Source: Lithospermum erythrorhizon (taxonomy: Eukaryota > Streptophyta > Magnoliopsida > Boraginales > Boraginaceae). Taken from it: a stretch of 64,000 bases of DNA. Shown one piece after another: positions 40,370 through 52,841 of the stretch (positions within the stretch are counted from its first letter, which is position 1; the number at the start of each line of letters is the position of its first letter). The position numbers and the translations under genes are program-made. The stretch is taken from positions 992,001 through 1,056,000 of the forward strand of contig JADFUC010000709.1 of the NCBI GenBank assembly GCA_019722365.1, given 5' to 3'. The notes below the pieces were generated by a model, which was not told where the DNA came from, made no database searches, and was given only the letters and a program-made list of their open reading frames with translations.

Positions 40370-41934
40370 TTTGTATCAAATTGAATCAAAATAATGTGAG
40401 GAAAACTTAATGAACTTTATATTTCTAATACAAGAATAATATTTGAAGAAGATGTATATGAGCAAATGAGGTTAATATTGGAAGAAGTAAGTTGAATATA
40501 TATATAGAATAGGTCAAATGCTAAGCGAGATGGTTAAGTATTTGGTTACAAGTGGATGAGATTATTAATATTTTTTGTTTTCTTCATAATTTTGCGGATA
40601 CATAAAACATTGATAGAAGTAGAGATAGAAGTGCCATTAGAAACTGCTATATTAAAGCATTGGTCTAAAATGCTATTGCCATGTACGGTGGAGTAATAAT
40701 GTGATATTGGATTAAAAAAGTTAGGATGAATTGCAATTTTTATGAAAATATTAGTATAACTTGTTATGTATAAATTACTTCATGTATGATGTGTATTACA
40801 TCAATGATTAGAAATCTAATGTAAATACTCTATATAATTGAAGCTCAACAATAATAAGTGGCAACTGGATGGCAAATGATGTTTTCAAATTCCAAGTTAC
40901 AAAAAACTTAACACAAATTGCAATAGTTTGCCAAGAAACATTTCAGTGCACAGAAAAAAAATATGAAGTTCTCATTTTTGAGTTTCAGTTCTCAATATCT
41001 CTAACTCACTCTGCCCAGCATAATTGTTGACTTCAAAGTGCTTTTGATGAACAAAAATAGCATCAACTCCCTTTTCATCCTTCTGTAAAAAAGAGAATAA
41101 ACTGTTAAGTCTGGTACTCCCTCCTCCATGGAGATTTGTGATAGAGTTATTACTGTACATTAATATTCTCTCTTAACATATATCCAGTGATCAGTAGTTA
41201 CATGAAACGTAAGGTAGATTATAAAAAAAACAAAGGTCAACTGATTTCTTAAGAAGTACTCATAACGCAGACCACGAACATAGTCCGTGATCACGCAAAT
41301 CATTCGACAAAAAACATCATGAAACCTTTGAAAACACCAGACTACACAATCATATCACAGTTCAAGATTGCATTTTGAAATAAAAGATGGTTGTATTAGT
41401 TGTAAAGAAGTCTTGGTTATTAACATAAGAGAACAAGACTAATGTCTATAATACTATAACTGAACTGGCAGGATCATAATACAAGATCATAGTCCCAGTG
41501 TAGCACAATTTGTTGCACCAATAATGAAGACAATTAGACACAGAACAAGTAAATAACACAAGTGTTTGCATTTCAGGATTTCTGTGGAACATTTATCAGT
41601 TAATGCCACAAGATGGAAGAGTTAAACTAACATCTACTCATCTCATCTTTCTGTGTAATATTAACTTCTATCGTTATAATTCAGATCTGTCTCACTTAGG
41701 CAGATAGTACATTACCTTACCCCTATTGTATCAAAGAGGCTGCGCTGTTTCTGAATTAAAACCAAGAGTGAAGTGCAAATACTATATATTATTTCATAAT
41801 AAGAAGCATAGGTAGAGTAATGAGTCATTTTGATTTATTCCATCACATCAAAGAACCAAAGAATATAAGGTCATTCACTCACAAGACCATCAGCTCCAAT
41901 TCATTTTGAAATGTTGAAAGAATGCAAACCTCAA
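40370..41934. other. LEA 5' flank and unassigned DNA
   Basis: The LEA promoter region, then DNA downstream of the LRR fragment. A minus-strand patch at 40972-41092 has an acceptor-like edge and reads KDEKGVDAIFVHQKHFEVNN and onward to a stop. It could be a last exon of the LRR gene, but the phase does not match the donor at 41961, so I do not join them. Confidence 0.35.
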
Positions 41935-42888
41935 CTAAAAAGAAATGGAGTAATACTTACATGGAAACTTATTCAAGGGGATAATATGCGATCTAAATTC
42001 TGTATTTTGCGCTTCATGTTGTATCTCTTCAATTTTCCTTGCTGACTTATCAACTTCAGTTTCACAGTCTTTCACCAAGATACGGCATAGATTGGCTGCG
42101 TATCCAAAAACCAGAGGGATTTCGTCAAGGAACTTGCAACCCTCGATCCATAGTTGTTCAAGACAAGGGAAAGAATCTTCTGAGGCAATTATCCACTTAT
42201 AGATATGCACATGATACAATTTCAAGACCTTTAATTTTGGAAAGTCCTCTTCGTTCACAATCCAGTTTTTACATGGATAGTTAAAGGAGGAACTGTATAA
42301 CTTTAAAACCTCCAAGTCAGGAAGTGCTCTCCGAATGTCAGATATGTGAATGTGCTCTGAGTTCAAAGTAAAACTTGAAAGAGTCAACTTTCTAAGACTT
42401 TTAGGAAAATGTAGCTTACATGAGTTATATCTCATGTCGCTCAAATCCATTCCATTTACCACCTTTAGTGACAAAAGTTGATTGTTGTCGTGCAACACTG
42501 GAAATCCACACTGTTTTAAAGAATCATCCCATGAGCACAAAAATACACAGCTCAGTTTTTGTAACCCCGGTAATTTCCTAAGCCACTTTGAATCACTATA
42601 AGTAAGGCGAGGCTTGGATAAGGTTCTTAGATTCTCTAACAAGAAGAAAGAGTTGTCAAGTCTTTTGCTCTCAATATGAAATAACGAGTATGGGCGTATA
42701 CAAACATGCCTCAAATTCACCAAATCCCATATGTGAAATTTTGAAGAATCTGTGAAGTCAATAGCCCAGCCTTGAAATCTTTTTTTATTATGAAATCTTA
42801 TCTTCGTGGTAAAATGGTAATTCACACTTATTAAAATGTCCAATCTGTTCCGACACCAAACTACTTGATTACAATGCAATGCTTTCAT
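41935..42888 (-). pseudogene. Orphan R1-like LRR region of a CC-NB-LRR gene
   Basis: A 317-aa open frame with no kinase, coiled-coil or NB-ARC part. It reads as the LRR domain of late-blight-R1-type resistance proteins: IWDLVNLRHVCIRP, LLENLRTLSKPRL, WLRKLPGLQKLSCVF, FPKSLRKLTLSSFTL, LPDLEVLKLYSSSF, FPKLKVLKLYHVHI, FPCLEQLWIEGCKFLDEIPL and a Lys/Glu-rich helical tail SARKIEEIQ. In intact genes this follows about 500 residues of CC and NB-ARC sequence. Here the upstream side (above 42888) is tandem-repeat DNA with no trace of them. A strong GTAAGT donor lies at 41960-41955. The frame is clean, so truncation is either recent or the piece is under some constraint. Confidence 0.75.
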
Positions 42889-42897
42889 GTAGCTTAA

Positions 42898-42946
42898 TAT
42901 AATATGTTATAATACGTTATAATATGTTATAATACGTTATATCACA
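42898..42946. repeat. 22-bp tandem repeat (TTATAATATGTTATAATACG)
   Basis: About two copies of a 22-bp AT-rich unit alternating ATATGTT and ATACGTT, directly at the 5' edge of the LRR fragment, marking where the gene was cut. Confidence 0.8.
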
Positions 42947-43473
42947 GTATAATCGTGGTATGTCGAATGATTTCAGTTATCTTTGTCGTCGATTTAATGG
43001 CGATGGAAGAAAAATAAAAAAAATGCGGAGATATGAAGCATTAAAAGAAATAGTCATCAGTTTAAATTCATGGCTTTGTCCCTTGTTTCCTTGAGTTGAT
43101 ATATCATCCCAATGAGATTAAGCGCGGTGAGTGTTACCACTACCATTGTAATGTCTATTTCGACAATTTTACCATGAGCTTTTTCGGCCAATTATTTCGG
43201 CAATTCACGTGTTATAACACACATTATAATGTGGTATTCGGTATGAACTTTAGAATTTTACCGAAACCTGGAATTTATTTAACAATAAGGGCAATTCGTT
43301 AATAGTTGAAAAGGTAGATAGTTGAAAGAGAAGATAGTTGAAGAACTTCAGGAATGTCACGTAGTTGAAAAATGTCATGGCAGAATGTTACGTCGTTACG
43401 TTTATAGAAATCAATCGTAAGCGGAGAGCCGGTCTTGACTTCTTGTCGGGTACCCAGCGACCTCGCTTAACTT

Positions 43474-44320
43474 ATAGTTGTCGAAAATATGGTTTGGAAT
43501 GAAAGCATGAGAAAATATAGTGCGAGAGTCGAAGCGGACGTAAGGTTTGGATGAAGCCTTGAGGCCAGAATATGGTTTTACAGTCGAAGCTGATAAAATA
43601 TGGTCTCGGGGTGAAGCGGATCGAAAATATGGTTTACACGGTGACGGGCCGAGAATAGGGTTCAGATCGAGAAACTATCCAAAAATATGGTCTCGGGCGG
43701 CCGGACCCGGAGAAATATGGTTTGGTCGAAACCGTCAAAAATATTGTCTCGGTCGAGAAATGGGACAAAATATGGCCTTTGAGGTCGAAACGGGAGTAAA
43801 TAGATCTCGGGTCGAAACGAGGGGCGTAAATAAGGTTAAAAGATGTCAGCAGGGGCCAACGAAACCCAGTTCGAAGCGGTCGAAAATAAGCTCCGAGGTC
43901 GGCTTGAGGTACAATACTTAGGGTCGAAGCGGGACAAAAATAAGGCCGAGGTCAGCAGATTAGAAAATATGGGTTGGGGGTGGCCCGGCCGAGAAAATAT
44001 GGTTTAGGTGGCGAGAAACATAGCTGAAAATATGGTTTTGGGGTGAAAAGCGGTCGAGGAAAATAAGGTGTGGGTCGAGCAGAGGCGAAAATATGGTGCC
44101 GGTAAACGGAGACGAAATGAGTGCAGGGTGAATCTGTGGGAAAATAGGGATCGGGGCGAAACTTGCGAAATATGGTCTCGGGCGAAAGCGATGTTGAAAA
44201 TATGGTCGAGGTCGAAGCTTGATGCAATATGGTTTCGGAGGGGAAAGCGGAGCGAAATAAGGTCGCGAGGCGAAACATGCGAATTAATATGGTTAGGGAG
44301 AAAACGGGCCAAAATAATGA
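43474..44320. repeat. GC-richer degenerate minisatellite, about 30 copies
   Basis: About 30 diverged copies of a 25-32 bp unit with consensus close to GTCGAAGCGGG then (C/G)AAAATATGGT then TCGG. Well-kept copies are at about 43563-43610, 43735-43800 and 44160-44250. The block is markedly richer in G and C than its surroundings and strongly strand-biased (G over C). ORFs on both strands (43547-43921 plus, 43952-44413 minus and others) are artefacts of the repeat. I do not recognise a known satellite. Confidence 0.85.
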
Positions 44321-45675
44321 AATTAACATGAAATTGGAATTAGAATTCTTTTGTTTTTGCATGAAATTGATGGTAATGTATTTTGTGAGACTTGAAATGT
44401 AAAAGATATTCAATTCAATTTATATCTTATGAAAACATGAAATTTCATTTGAAATTGTTCGCGAAACCAAATCGCCCGTGCCCGTTCGTGTCCTAATCAG
44501 AGAAGCAGTAGGTTGAACCAAAATTTATTTTGAAAATCTCCAAGTCATCTTCCAGATAGAGGCGTCAGCAATCTGAAATCGTAGAGCAGAACCAAAAATA
44601 ACCCGAAATTTTTGAAACGGTCCGGGCAAGAGCGGAATTCGGTTCGGTCTTAGGAGAGAGAACCAAATTAATTTATGTTCGGCCTTTGAAATAACCGAAC
44701 GAACCGATTTCTAAATTTTATGTAGATTTTTCAATTTTAAATTTTATTATCGTTTTGAATCTTTGTAGTATTTGCGTATTACGTTTTAAGGGGAATTGAT
44801 ATTATTTAATTTTTGTTCGTGCTCGATTACATAATGAAATAAAATATATATAAATCTTTCTAAAACTAATAATATAGATATCTGAATATGTAAAAGAGGT
44901 AATTGTGTTATGCAGGATTGTATAATTAATCTTAAAAGGAGTTCATTGAAGCTATATGGATTAAATAGGTTTAAGGGCTTAGTTTTGAGTTGAGCGATAT
45001 ACTAAAAAAGTTGTCTCTCAAAAGCAATTTAACCCGAGAAACTTCGAATCGGAACCGAAGTGAGCGGATAGAGTTGGAACGATTTGGGTTCGGCCGATTA
45101 GAAGCTTAGATGAAATAGGTTGGTTAGTTTACAGGTACCAGCGAGAGGCAGAGGCAGAGGCAGGAAGCGGATTGGATGCCCTCTTCGTAGGTGTAATAAT
45201 GGATCGTCTATCTGATGGATGGTGTATTTAATTTTTGTTTTGTTTTATTTAATTTATGTTACCTTTTTAATTTATTGCTAGCTTTATTTAACAATTAAAT
45301 GATGAAAGTACGTTTTTATCCTTTCTAGCGAGGACTCTTCTGGGTAGCATTTATACACCTGCAGCTCGATGCTTCGTCAGCTGATGAAATGGCCCATTTT
45401 CTTGGCCACGAGCATGCTTGACAACTTGTGCCGATTTATAAGCATATAAGAGAATTATTGTATTGTTTAGCGCCTTATGGCTTGAATTTTTTCGAGGAGC
45501 ACATAGCGAAGCAGGCCAGTCGTTCTGGCCAAAACAGCCGAATTTAAACGTCTTGTGCGATAAGCGAAGCCCAATCGTGTTTATTACCGCGATAAGCGAA
45601 TTTTGTATATGTTTGTTCGATAATAGCGTGGTATTGACTTTGTTTGTTTATATGTAAGCAGCAAATGCAAATTCA
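44321..45675. other. Spacer between two minisatellites
   Basis: It includes a CCGAACGAACCGA / GGTTCGGTC-like patch (44620-44700), AT-rich DNA and short GCGATAAGCGAA repeats at about 45558-45605. No gene is seen. It may be the body of the transposon that carries the two arrays. Confidence 0.35.
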
Positions 45676-46375
45676 TAAGAATGAATACATAACAATTAAT
45701 TATATAAGAATGACTTAATTAATTACATAAGAAATATTAAATAATTAATTACATAAGAATGATAAAAATAAATTAATTACATAAGACAATTAAATATTTA
45801 GTATATAAGAATGAATTAAATAATTAAGTATATAAGAAATATTAAATAATTAATTGCATAAGAATGAATAAAATAAATTAATTAAATAAGACAATTAAAT
45901 ATTTAATTACATAAGAATGAATTAAATAATTAATTACGTAAGAAATATTGAATAATTAATTAATAAATAACACATTCTTATAAAAATGAATTAAATAATT
46001 AATCATATTTAAAGAAAATGAAAATTAATTACATAAGAATGAATTTGCAAATTAATTACATAAAAATGAATTAAATAATTAATTATATAAGAGTGAATTA
46101 AATAATTAATTACACAAAAATGAATTAAATAATTAATTACATAAAAATGAATTATATAATTAATTACATAAAGATGCATTAAATAATTAATTACATAAGA
46201 ATGAATTAAATAATTTATTACATAAGAATGAATTAAATAGTTTATTACATAAGAATGAAATAAATAACTAATTACATAAAAATGAAATAAATAATTAATT
46301 ACATAAGAATGAATTAAATAGTAATTACATAAGAAGAAATTAAATAATTAATTACATAAGAATGAATTAAATATT
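45676..46375. repeat. AT-rich minisatellite, unit ~28 bp, ~25 copies
   Basis: The unit is close to AATTAATTACATAAGAATGA followed by ATTAAATA, repeated across 700 bp with small deletions and substitutions. It has a different sequence and composition from the 43.5-44.3 kb array. Confidence 0.92.
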
Positions 46376-46621
46376 ATGAGAATACCATTTAAAAGCAGCG
46401 TAGAATTTTCCGATTGTTGAACAACATTTTAAGTATTTGTAATAATGAAGCTGTTCTACTATTCAACCCCATTAGTTATACTTGGTCAACAGTGCATTTT
46501 TTCCCGTTAAAGTTGCACATCAACTGATATTGTCATGACTATAATTAAGGTGTACTAATGAGTTTACCATCATCTCGTATTCTCATGATCTTCATGTTGT
46601 TTCACACTGTATGTGTGCTAT

Positions 46622-46816
46622 ATGGAGCTAGTAGAAGCATTGATGAGGACACCACCTCCAGGCTCCAAAGACTTGCATTTTCCTACTCGTTATACCCAAA
46701 GTAGTTGGGGGGAAGTGTAAGGCTTACTTACCCGTGGAAACAACACTGCTTCTACTGGAGAAGTCCTTCATACAACTTATTGAGGAATTGTTTGGGGGTC
46801 AAGGACAGAAATTGTA
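46622..46816 (+). pseudogene. PDR/ABCG transporter fragment with frameshift
   Basis: Frame 1 reads MELVEALMRTPPPGSKDLHF and then PTRYTQSSWGE before a stop. After a shift, the frame from about 46720 reads YPWKQHCFYWRSPSYNLLR. These are consecutive pieces of the conserved segment PPPGSKDL(Y/H)FPT...W...WKQ...YWRSP.YN of full-size PDR-type ABCG transporters, at the start of the second membrane domain. The rest of the gene is absent. It sits 150 bp upstream of a GME fragment, so unrelated gene pieces were brought together here. Confidence 0.75.
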
Positions 46817-46964
46817 ACTTCTTTTCATCAAAGTATACATATATATTCCTATGGTGCATGCATATGTTTAAGTATTTCGGATTTAACAAATTTTATCTCT
46901 GTTAAGCGATTTAATGTGGAATTTAGTTAAGCCTTGAATTTTAATGGATTTTTAATTTATAGCA

Positions 46965-47678
46965 CCCTTTTCAAAGAAAAACTTGGCTGGGCACCAACAA
47001 TGAAACTCAAGGTATATATTCTACAAATTTCTGTTAAACCAAACTAAACTAAGCGTTTTACCACCAAGGGAGACAAATATGATATTTCCGTTGTGCTGCT
47101 GACGGCAAGGAATAAAATATCATGGCTTCTTTATAGATATCAGCCAGCCAAGTTTCTCTAGTGGCCTTCCATTATGGTTAGAAGAAGTTGTCTTGAGTGC
47201 TGCCATTTCTCCCTTTTTCCTTGTTTGGTGGACACTCTTTGATCTAAATTCTTATACTAGTTCAAGGGATGTTCTATGTTCCCTTAATGTCTTTACAAAG
47301 TTTTTTGAAAGCTAAGAATCTGGCAGTTTGTGAATTATATGGTATATCATTATTTGTATGTTTCACCTTACAAATATGGGCAGTTCCATCATCTTTTGAT
47401 AATGATATTCCATCACTTGCTCACACATATCATTAAGAAACAGATCATATGCAAGCACATACTATCTATGCACATGGTTTGTGGATTTCTTTATCATCAT
47501 TTAATTACACTTAATAGTTGGCATTTAAGAACTCTACCTCCACATAACAATGGAAGTAATGAATATATTGGTGTGTAACCTAATGGAAGTAATCCTCCAC
47601 TTCAATAATTAAGGTCCACCCTCATTCATAGCTACCAAGTGCAAACCCCTTTCAAATAGTATCATAAAAATTATTGGT
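46965..47678 (+). pseudogene. GDP-mannose 3,5-epimerase 3'-end fragment
   Basis: It contains an exon end reading KKNLAWAP-like / GWAPTMKLK (about 46969-47011) and a GTATATATTCTACAAATTTC intron start. The intron is joined by an internal deletion to the last residues AADGKE and stop TAA (about 47090-47115), then about 560 bp of 3' flank. The same sequence in opposite orientation lies at 52842-53820, in the longer GME pseudogene. No upstream GME exon is present. Confidence 0.8.
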
Positions 47679-47812
47679 GTATAATGGAATACATTTTCAA
47701 AACTATATTGCGTGTAAAAAATAAAATTACTTACAATAGAGGGGACATCTCTCAATTAATGTATGATAAATTTACCGTTTCTAGAAGACTAAAACAAGAA
47801 GTATATGAGAGC

Positions 47813-50811
47813 CTAGCCATGTAATAAGTCAACAGCATCAATTGGTAAGGATGTTGTTCTGTGAAGAGGGCTAGACATAAGTTTATCCCTGTTAAAACTT
47901 TGTTCATCAAGGAAATCTCCGAGTTTTAATGATTCCTTCGCCTCACGTTTCCAGGCCCTTTGGCATATCGAATTGGGGCTGCTCTTCTTCTCGTCTCTTT
48001 GCAAACCTGAACTGTTCTTCTGACGACGCACAGAGGATTTGAGGAGAGCTCGAAATGAGGATATTCCACTCCTTACTTTCTGCTTCTTACCATCAGCGCC
48101 AAGAGGAGGTTTAGAAGATAATGGTGCAAACCCAAGCTCTTGATCTCTAAGTTCACTCATCTTTCTCTGATACATTGCTTTGAGCCATCTTAATTCCTGT
48201 TGAATGTGCTCGTGATTCTCAGAGTTGTCCGATAATGTCGATGCAGCAATCAGAGACAGTGAACTAGATGAAGAGCTGACGTGAGCCAAAGATCGGGAAC
48301 TGGAGGAAGATCTTATGTGAGTTCTTCTGACTGGCAAACTTCTCTTCTCCCCTTCTTCCTCTTTGGTTGAAACTTCTTGATCGACTTTCTCACTATCCTC
48401 GAGATAATCACTTTCACCAGAATCAACAGAACTGCAGCTTTCATGCTGGTCTGGATGATGGAAACCGTTAATGAAACTTGAAGAAGGTGGAATATTTGCA
48501 GAATCAGAAGCGTCATTTTGAGAGGTATCGACCTGATAACTGATTTCCTCAAACCGGCCATGGGAAGCACATCCGTCGCCCAAGCATTGACTGAATGGTG
48601 AATTACCTCCAAGTTTGTTTGGCAAAAAGTTCAAGAAAGATCCAGCAGATGTGTTACTAGAAGCACAGTTATTACAGAAACTAAAATTTGGAAAACGGGG
48701 AGTTTCTTCAATCCCTGGCCCCGGTTGCCATTCAGGCACCAGAGCAACAATCTCCCCGTCAATCATATCTGCTATGTTGGTCACATCTTGATCAGTTATA
48801 TCCAACTCAGCAACCATTTCCGTCGCAACACTCAATGCTGTGTCCATTTCAATGTCAAATGGGAAGTAGATGTTCCTAACATGACCTGGAAAACAGTTGT
48901 CAGAGAACTCTAATTACCCGAATATAAAGTAGAACTAGATAGTATGGATAGGGATGCTGCTAACCTTCTTTTTCTGAAATTCTGAGCCTCAGAAAGATGC
49001 CACCATCATCTCTTCTCTTTCCTTTAATCGTTATATCAAGATCTGCTGGACGTTCATCATCATTGATCTCAAAAATCTCAATCTCACCCTGTTCAAAATC
49101 ATTCAAATGACAGGCAAAGCCATTTTGGTCCTCGGAAGCATAGTTCTTAGAGTATCCATTATATGAGCCATCCCCATATAACTTTCTTTCATAATCTAGT
49201 TCAACGAAAGGCTGTTTCAGAAGAGGATTTAAGTAATCTAGTTCCTGTTGGTGCTCTATCAATCTCAAATCGGGTTCACCATCATCAATGCGGAGGAAAG
49301 GGTCATCCAGCAACTCCTTTGCGGAGAGCCTCAGAGTCACCGTGGCTAAACATTTCTCAATAAATTCCCGTACCTCAGGGTCCTTCACTTTGCGCAAGGC
49401 ATCTGGTTTTTTACCCTGAACAAAAGCCAATTACTCTCAGAAATTTGTTGGAGAGAAGCTGAGCAGGGGATGTCTGAAAGCTTCAAAAAGGGGAGAGGAG
49501 GTGGTGGGGGAGGAGTTCAGAAAGTATTCACTCATAATTAGAGGAAGGGGAGAATGAAAAGAAAAAAGACTCACAGATGTAACTTTCTTGTAAATCTGAG
49601 CAGGATGAGTACATTCACTGTATGGATATTCAAATGTTACCATCTCCAAGATACACATACCAAAGGAATATATATCGACTAATTCATTGTATTCTTCTAA
49701 ATACACTTCTGGCGCCATGAATTCAGGTGTTCCTAAAAGAAAAACAACCCCAATTCAGCTTGCGGTAATGGTAAGCTCACGTCTAACTTTATAAATTGTA
49801 AACCCAGAACTCCAGAAGTTAACTACAACGTCAGGTAAAGCTGTAATTAATTACAACAAAAATAACACGACCGCCTACTTGATAATGATCATCGTTTATA
49901 CATTTCTCATATTAACCGTGCAAAAAATCATGAGCTTTTAAGGCAGTAGTAGGCATAAAAATAGAACAAAACAATTATACAAATATCATGAGCTTTTGCA
50001 TAGAAGTAGGCATAAAGATGGAAAAGGTTCCACGATTTCCATTATTCATAGTGATTATGATTCCACAAAGTAGGAAACGAAATCTAGGGCAGTAGGAACT
50101 AGGAAGCATACCAACACAATGAGCAGCATGCGATTTTCGGAGGATTGCAGCGAGACCAAGATCTCCAATTTTAACTTGTCCTTGATTGCCATTGATAAAA
50201 ATGTTATCACATTTGAGATCTCGATGGATCACAGGAGGGTCATGGCTATGAAGATAAAGAAGACCATTCAAGATCTGTCTACACCAATGCTTCACTGCTC
50301 TGATATTCACTTTCTTATGCTTTAACCTATACCTAAAAGCAACAACACCCCGGAAAACCAAATATCACTGGAGAGGTCCTAAAAGTAAGGAGATAAGAAA
50401 ATCAAGAATCTTTCTTCAACACTTACTGCCTTAATGTGCTTAAGTGAACATCTCAAAATCATCAACCGCGCCAGACATTAAAAGATCCAATCTTTACCAA
50501 AATTACTGCTAAACAAATCTATCAAACCCCCCAAAAATTCAATAAAATACTGCATACCAAAAAATGAAAATTACATAAAAACAGCATAATAAGTAAAATC
50601 ATATACTGTCTTTGAAGACCCTTTACCAAGAACTTGATTATACTGCATAAAAAGAAACATATACAACAAACTATAAATAAAAATCCAATCTTTACATAGA
50701 AATATCAAAAAATTATGAAATGAAGACGATTAACTCATTAATTACCCTCCCATATCTTCCAGTTGGATCTACTTCAACAAATACTTCTGAGTCATCTAAG
50801 ATATCATTCAT
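47813..50811 (-). pseudogene. WNK1: WNK kinase gene with broken N-lobe (WNK1-like)
   Basis: Exons recognised: 50811-50747, 50642-50607, 50332-50112, 49732-49575, 49415-48965 and 48885-47813. The last four are clean and phase-consistent: [61 protein letters not shown] and YKKVTS, then a long tail with [18 protein letters not shown] and [20 protein letters not shown]. Two faults break the start. Exon 1 should end DPTGRYGR, but one base is missing near 50760, giving DPTEDMGG and an out-of-frame junction. The exon that should follow YNQVLGKGSSKT, coding for the VYRAFDEYEG...GTLRQ part of the N-lobe, is absent from the 274 bp between exons. The phases of the flanking exons (0 and 2) also do not match. 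The product cannot be a normal WNK. An assembly gap is the alternative. From memory Arabidopsis WNK1 is At3g04910. Confidence 0.85.
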
Positions 50812-52841
50812 TATCACTAAAAGACTATATTTTTCTCCTTTTTAGTTCAGTTTTAACTTGTTTACAAACACATATATTTACTCAAATTTTGAGAAAAAAC
50901 AAAGAACTAGAGTTTTTTTTATCAACAATGACTATAATGAATAAATTTAGATAGAATATATTTTTAACATATTGTGTTGGCTATTTAACTAGAAGAATAT
51001 ATTAAATTTCAATGATTCAGATATAAATGAAAATTAAAATTAAAATTAAGTTGATCAGGAGACATTAGGACAAGCTTTTCACAACCCAACTTATCTGGTA
51101 TGGGCACACCTAAAATTTGTTTTTTTATTTATACTAACTGAATTTATAAGTAAATCTGGAATTGCTTAATATGGGATAACGTTATTATTATATCAGCAAA
51201 AAAATTCTGATCAATGACGTTAATTTTGAAATAATTGTCACGTTATTAATTAATATTTTATTAATTTATATTAAAATAATATTGATTCTGAGAAGCATCT
51301 TTCCAAAGGAAACACATGTTAATACCCGATAAGTATGCGTCTATCAGGTAAAGTGTAAGATTTGGAAATAAACGATTTCTTATCTTATTAAAAGCGACAG
51401 CGCCCGTTAAACATAGCAATATATAAGGTGAAATTGATTTAATGAAAAATAAAAATTAGTCGTTTTTAAGAAAGCTTTCATGTCATTCATTAGCAATATG
51501 TAGTATATAAGAAATTATTAATTTATATTATTACATATAAATTACACAAAAATTATCCAAAAATGTATTATTTTTATAATTTATTGAGTTATTAATTCTT
51601 ATTTCTATCACTGATGCAGTCAGGCCAAAATATTATCTTAGAAGTTGATAGTTATTCACAAATCTTAGCTACTTCTAATTATAAAATTTACGAGTTTGTC
51701 TTTTAAACTGGTAAAAATTATGGCTTTCACAATCTTGATTGGCATCCGAAAATATTATTTTGAATCAAAATTAACTTAATAGTAAAATATCTGTTTAAAA
51801 TACTACATATTGATATATTTTCCTAACAAACATGAAATATATTAAAAGTGAATTTAGTAAAAATCTTACTTGTTGTTGAATATGGATGATTATACTTGAG
51901 ATGAAGTTAATTATAAGAAAATAAATAATAGCAAAATTAGATAATTAAAAATAGATAATGAAATTTATGTAATACTTTCTTGAGTGTACTAATAATATAC
52001 TAATAATAATTCATTTAATTTTCTTTAAATTCCACTAAATTAAGCGGTCTCTCATTATTTCAAATGTAGGAGTTCACAAATAACTCTTATCATTTCATTA
52101 ATTCTTCCCGTAACATAATATAACATTATTTTTGCTTATATTATGAATATACAAATAATTATTACTTTTATATATGTTTAAGCCAGAGGATATGATGTAT
52201 CGATTCTAGCAATCAATTAAATTTTTTCTCTTTTATGATTTATACTTTAATATGTTTAATATAGATGTTATACCTCACAAAAATACTAAAAAATTAAACT
52301 TCAATTTTATTTTCACCTAAAGTATGAATATGTTAGTGTTTCTTCCATTTTTTTATTAGAATATATTCTTTCATTCGCACAAAGCTTGTTACTCTTCGTC
52401 TTATTATTAAATTAGTTATTGCACGGAGCACACTCTCCATATTGCATTGCTCTCATTGGTACATAATTTACATAATTATGATAAATTAAAATATAATTAG
52501 CAGGTATTATGGGGTTACATGCATTTTATCATTTATTGATTTTTATGTAAGAATGAAATATTAGGTAATAAGGTATGTGGGAGTTCACGTATGGATATTT
52601 ATGTAAATGATTAAATAGAATTAAAAATTATCACACGAGTTACGGCTGAATTTTTGCTCGTTGAAGCACACATATGAATATATGCAAAAAATTTCCTTTA
52701 TAAAAGGCCAACAACTATTTTTAATATAAAATAATTAAAAGAACTAATAAAAATAATTTTGTAATTTGAGATATTTTCATTTATAAATATTTTTATTTTT
52801 AACCGCATGCTCGTTGCAAAAACGCCTTCTCATTAGGTTTT
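50812..52841. other. AT-rich intergenic DNA
   Basis: Upstream side of the WNK gene. Very AT-rich, with long runs of TTATTAATT-type sequence. I see no ORF with coding character and no intact element. Confidence 0.4.

Noticed and set aside
40972..41092. Last exon of the R1-like LRR gene
   Set aside because: Joining it to the donor at 41960 creates an immediate stop and the phases disagree.
43547..44413. ORFs of 87-153 aa on both strands
   Set aside because: They come from the GTCGAAGCGG...AAAATATGG minisatellite, whose stop-poor units open frames on either strand.
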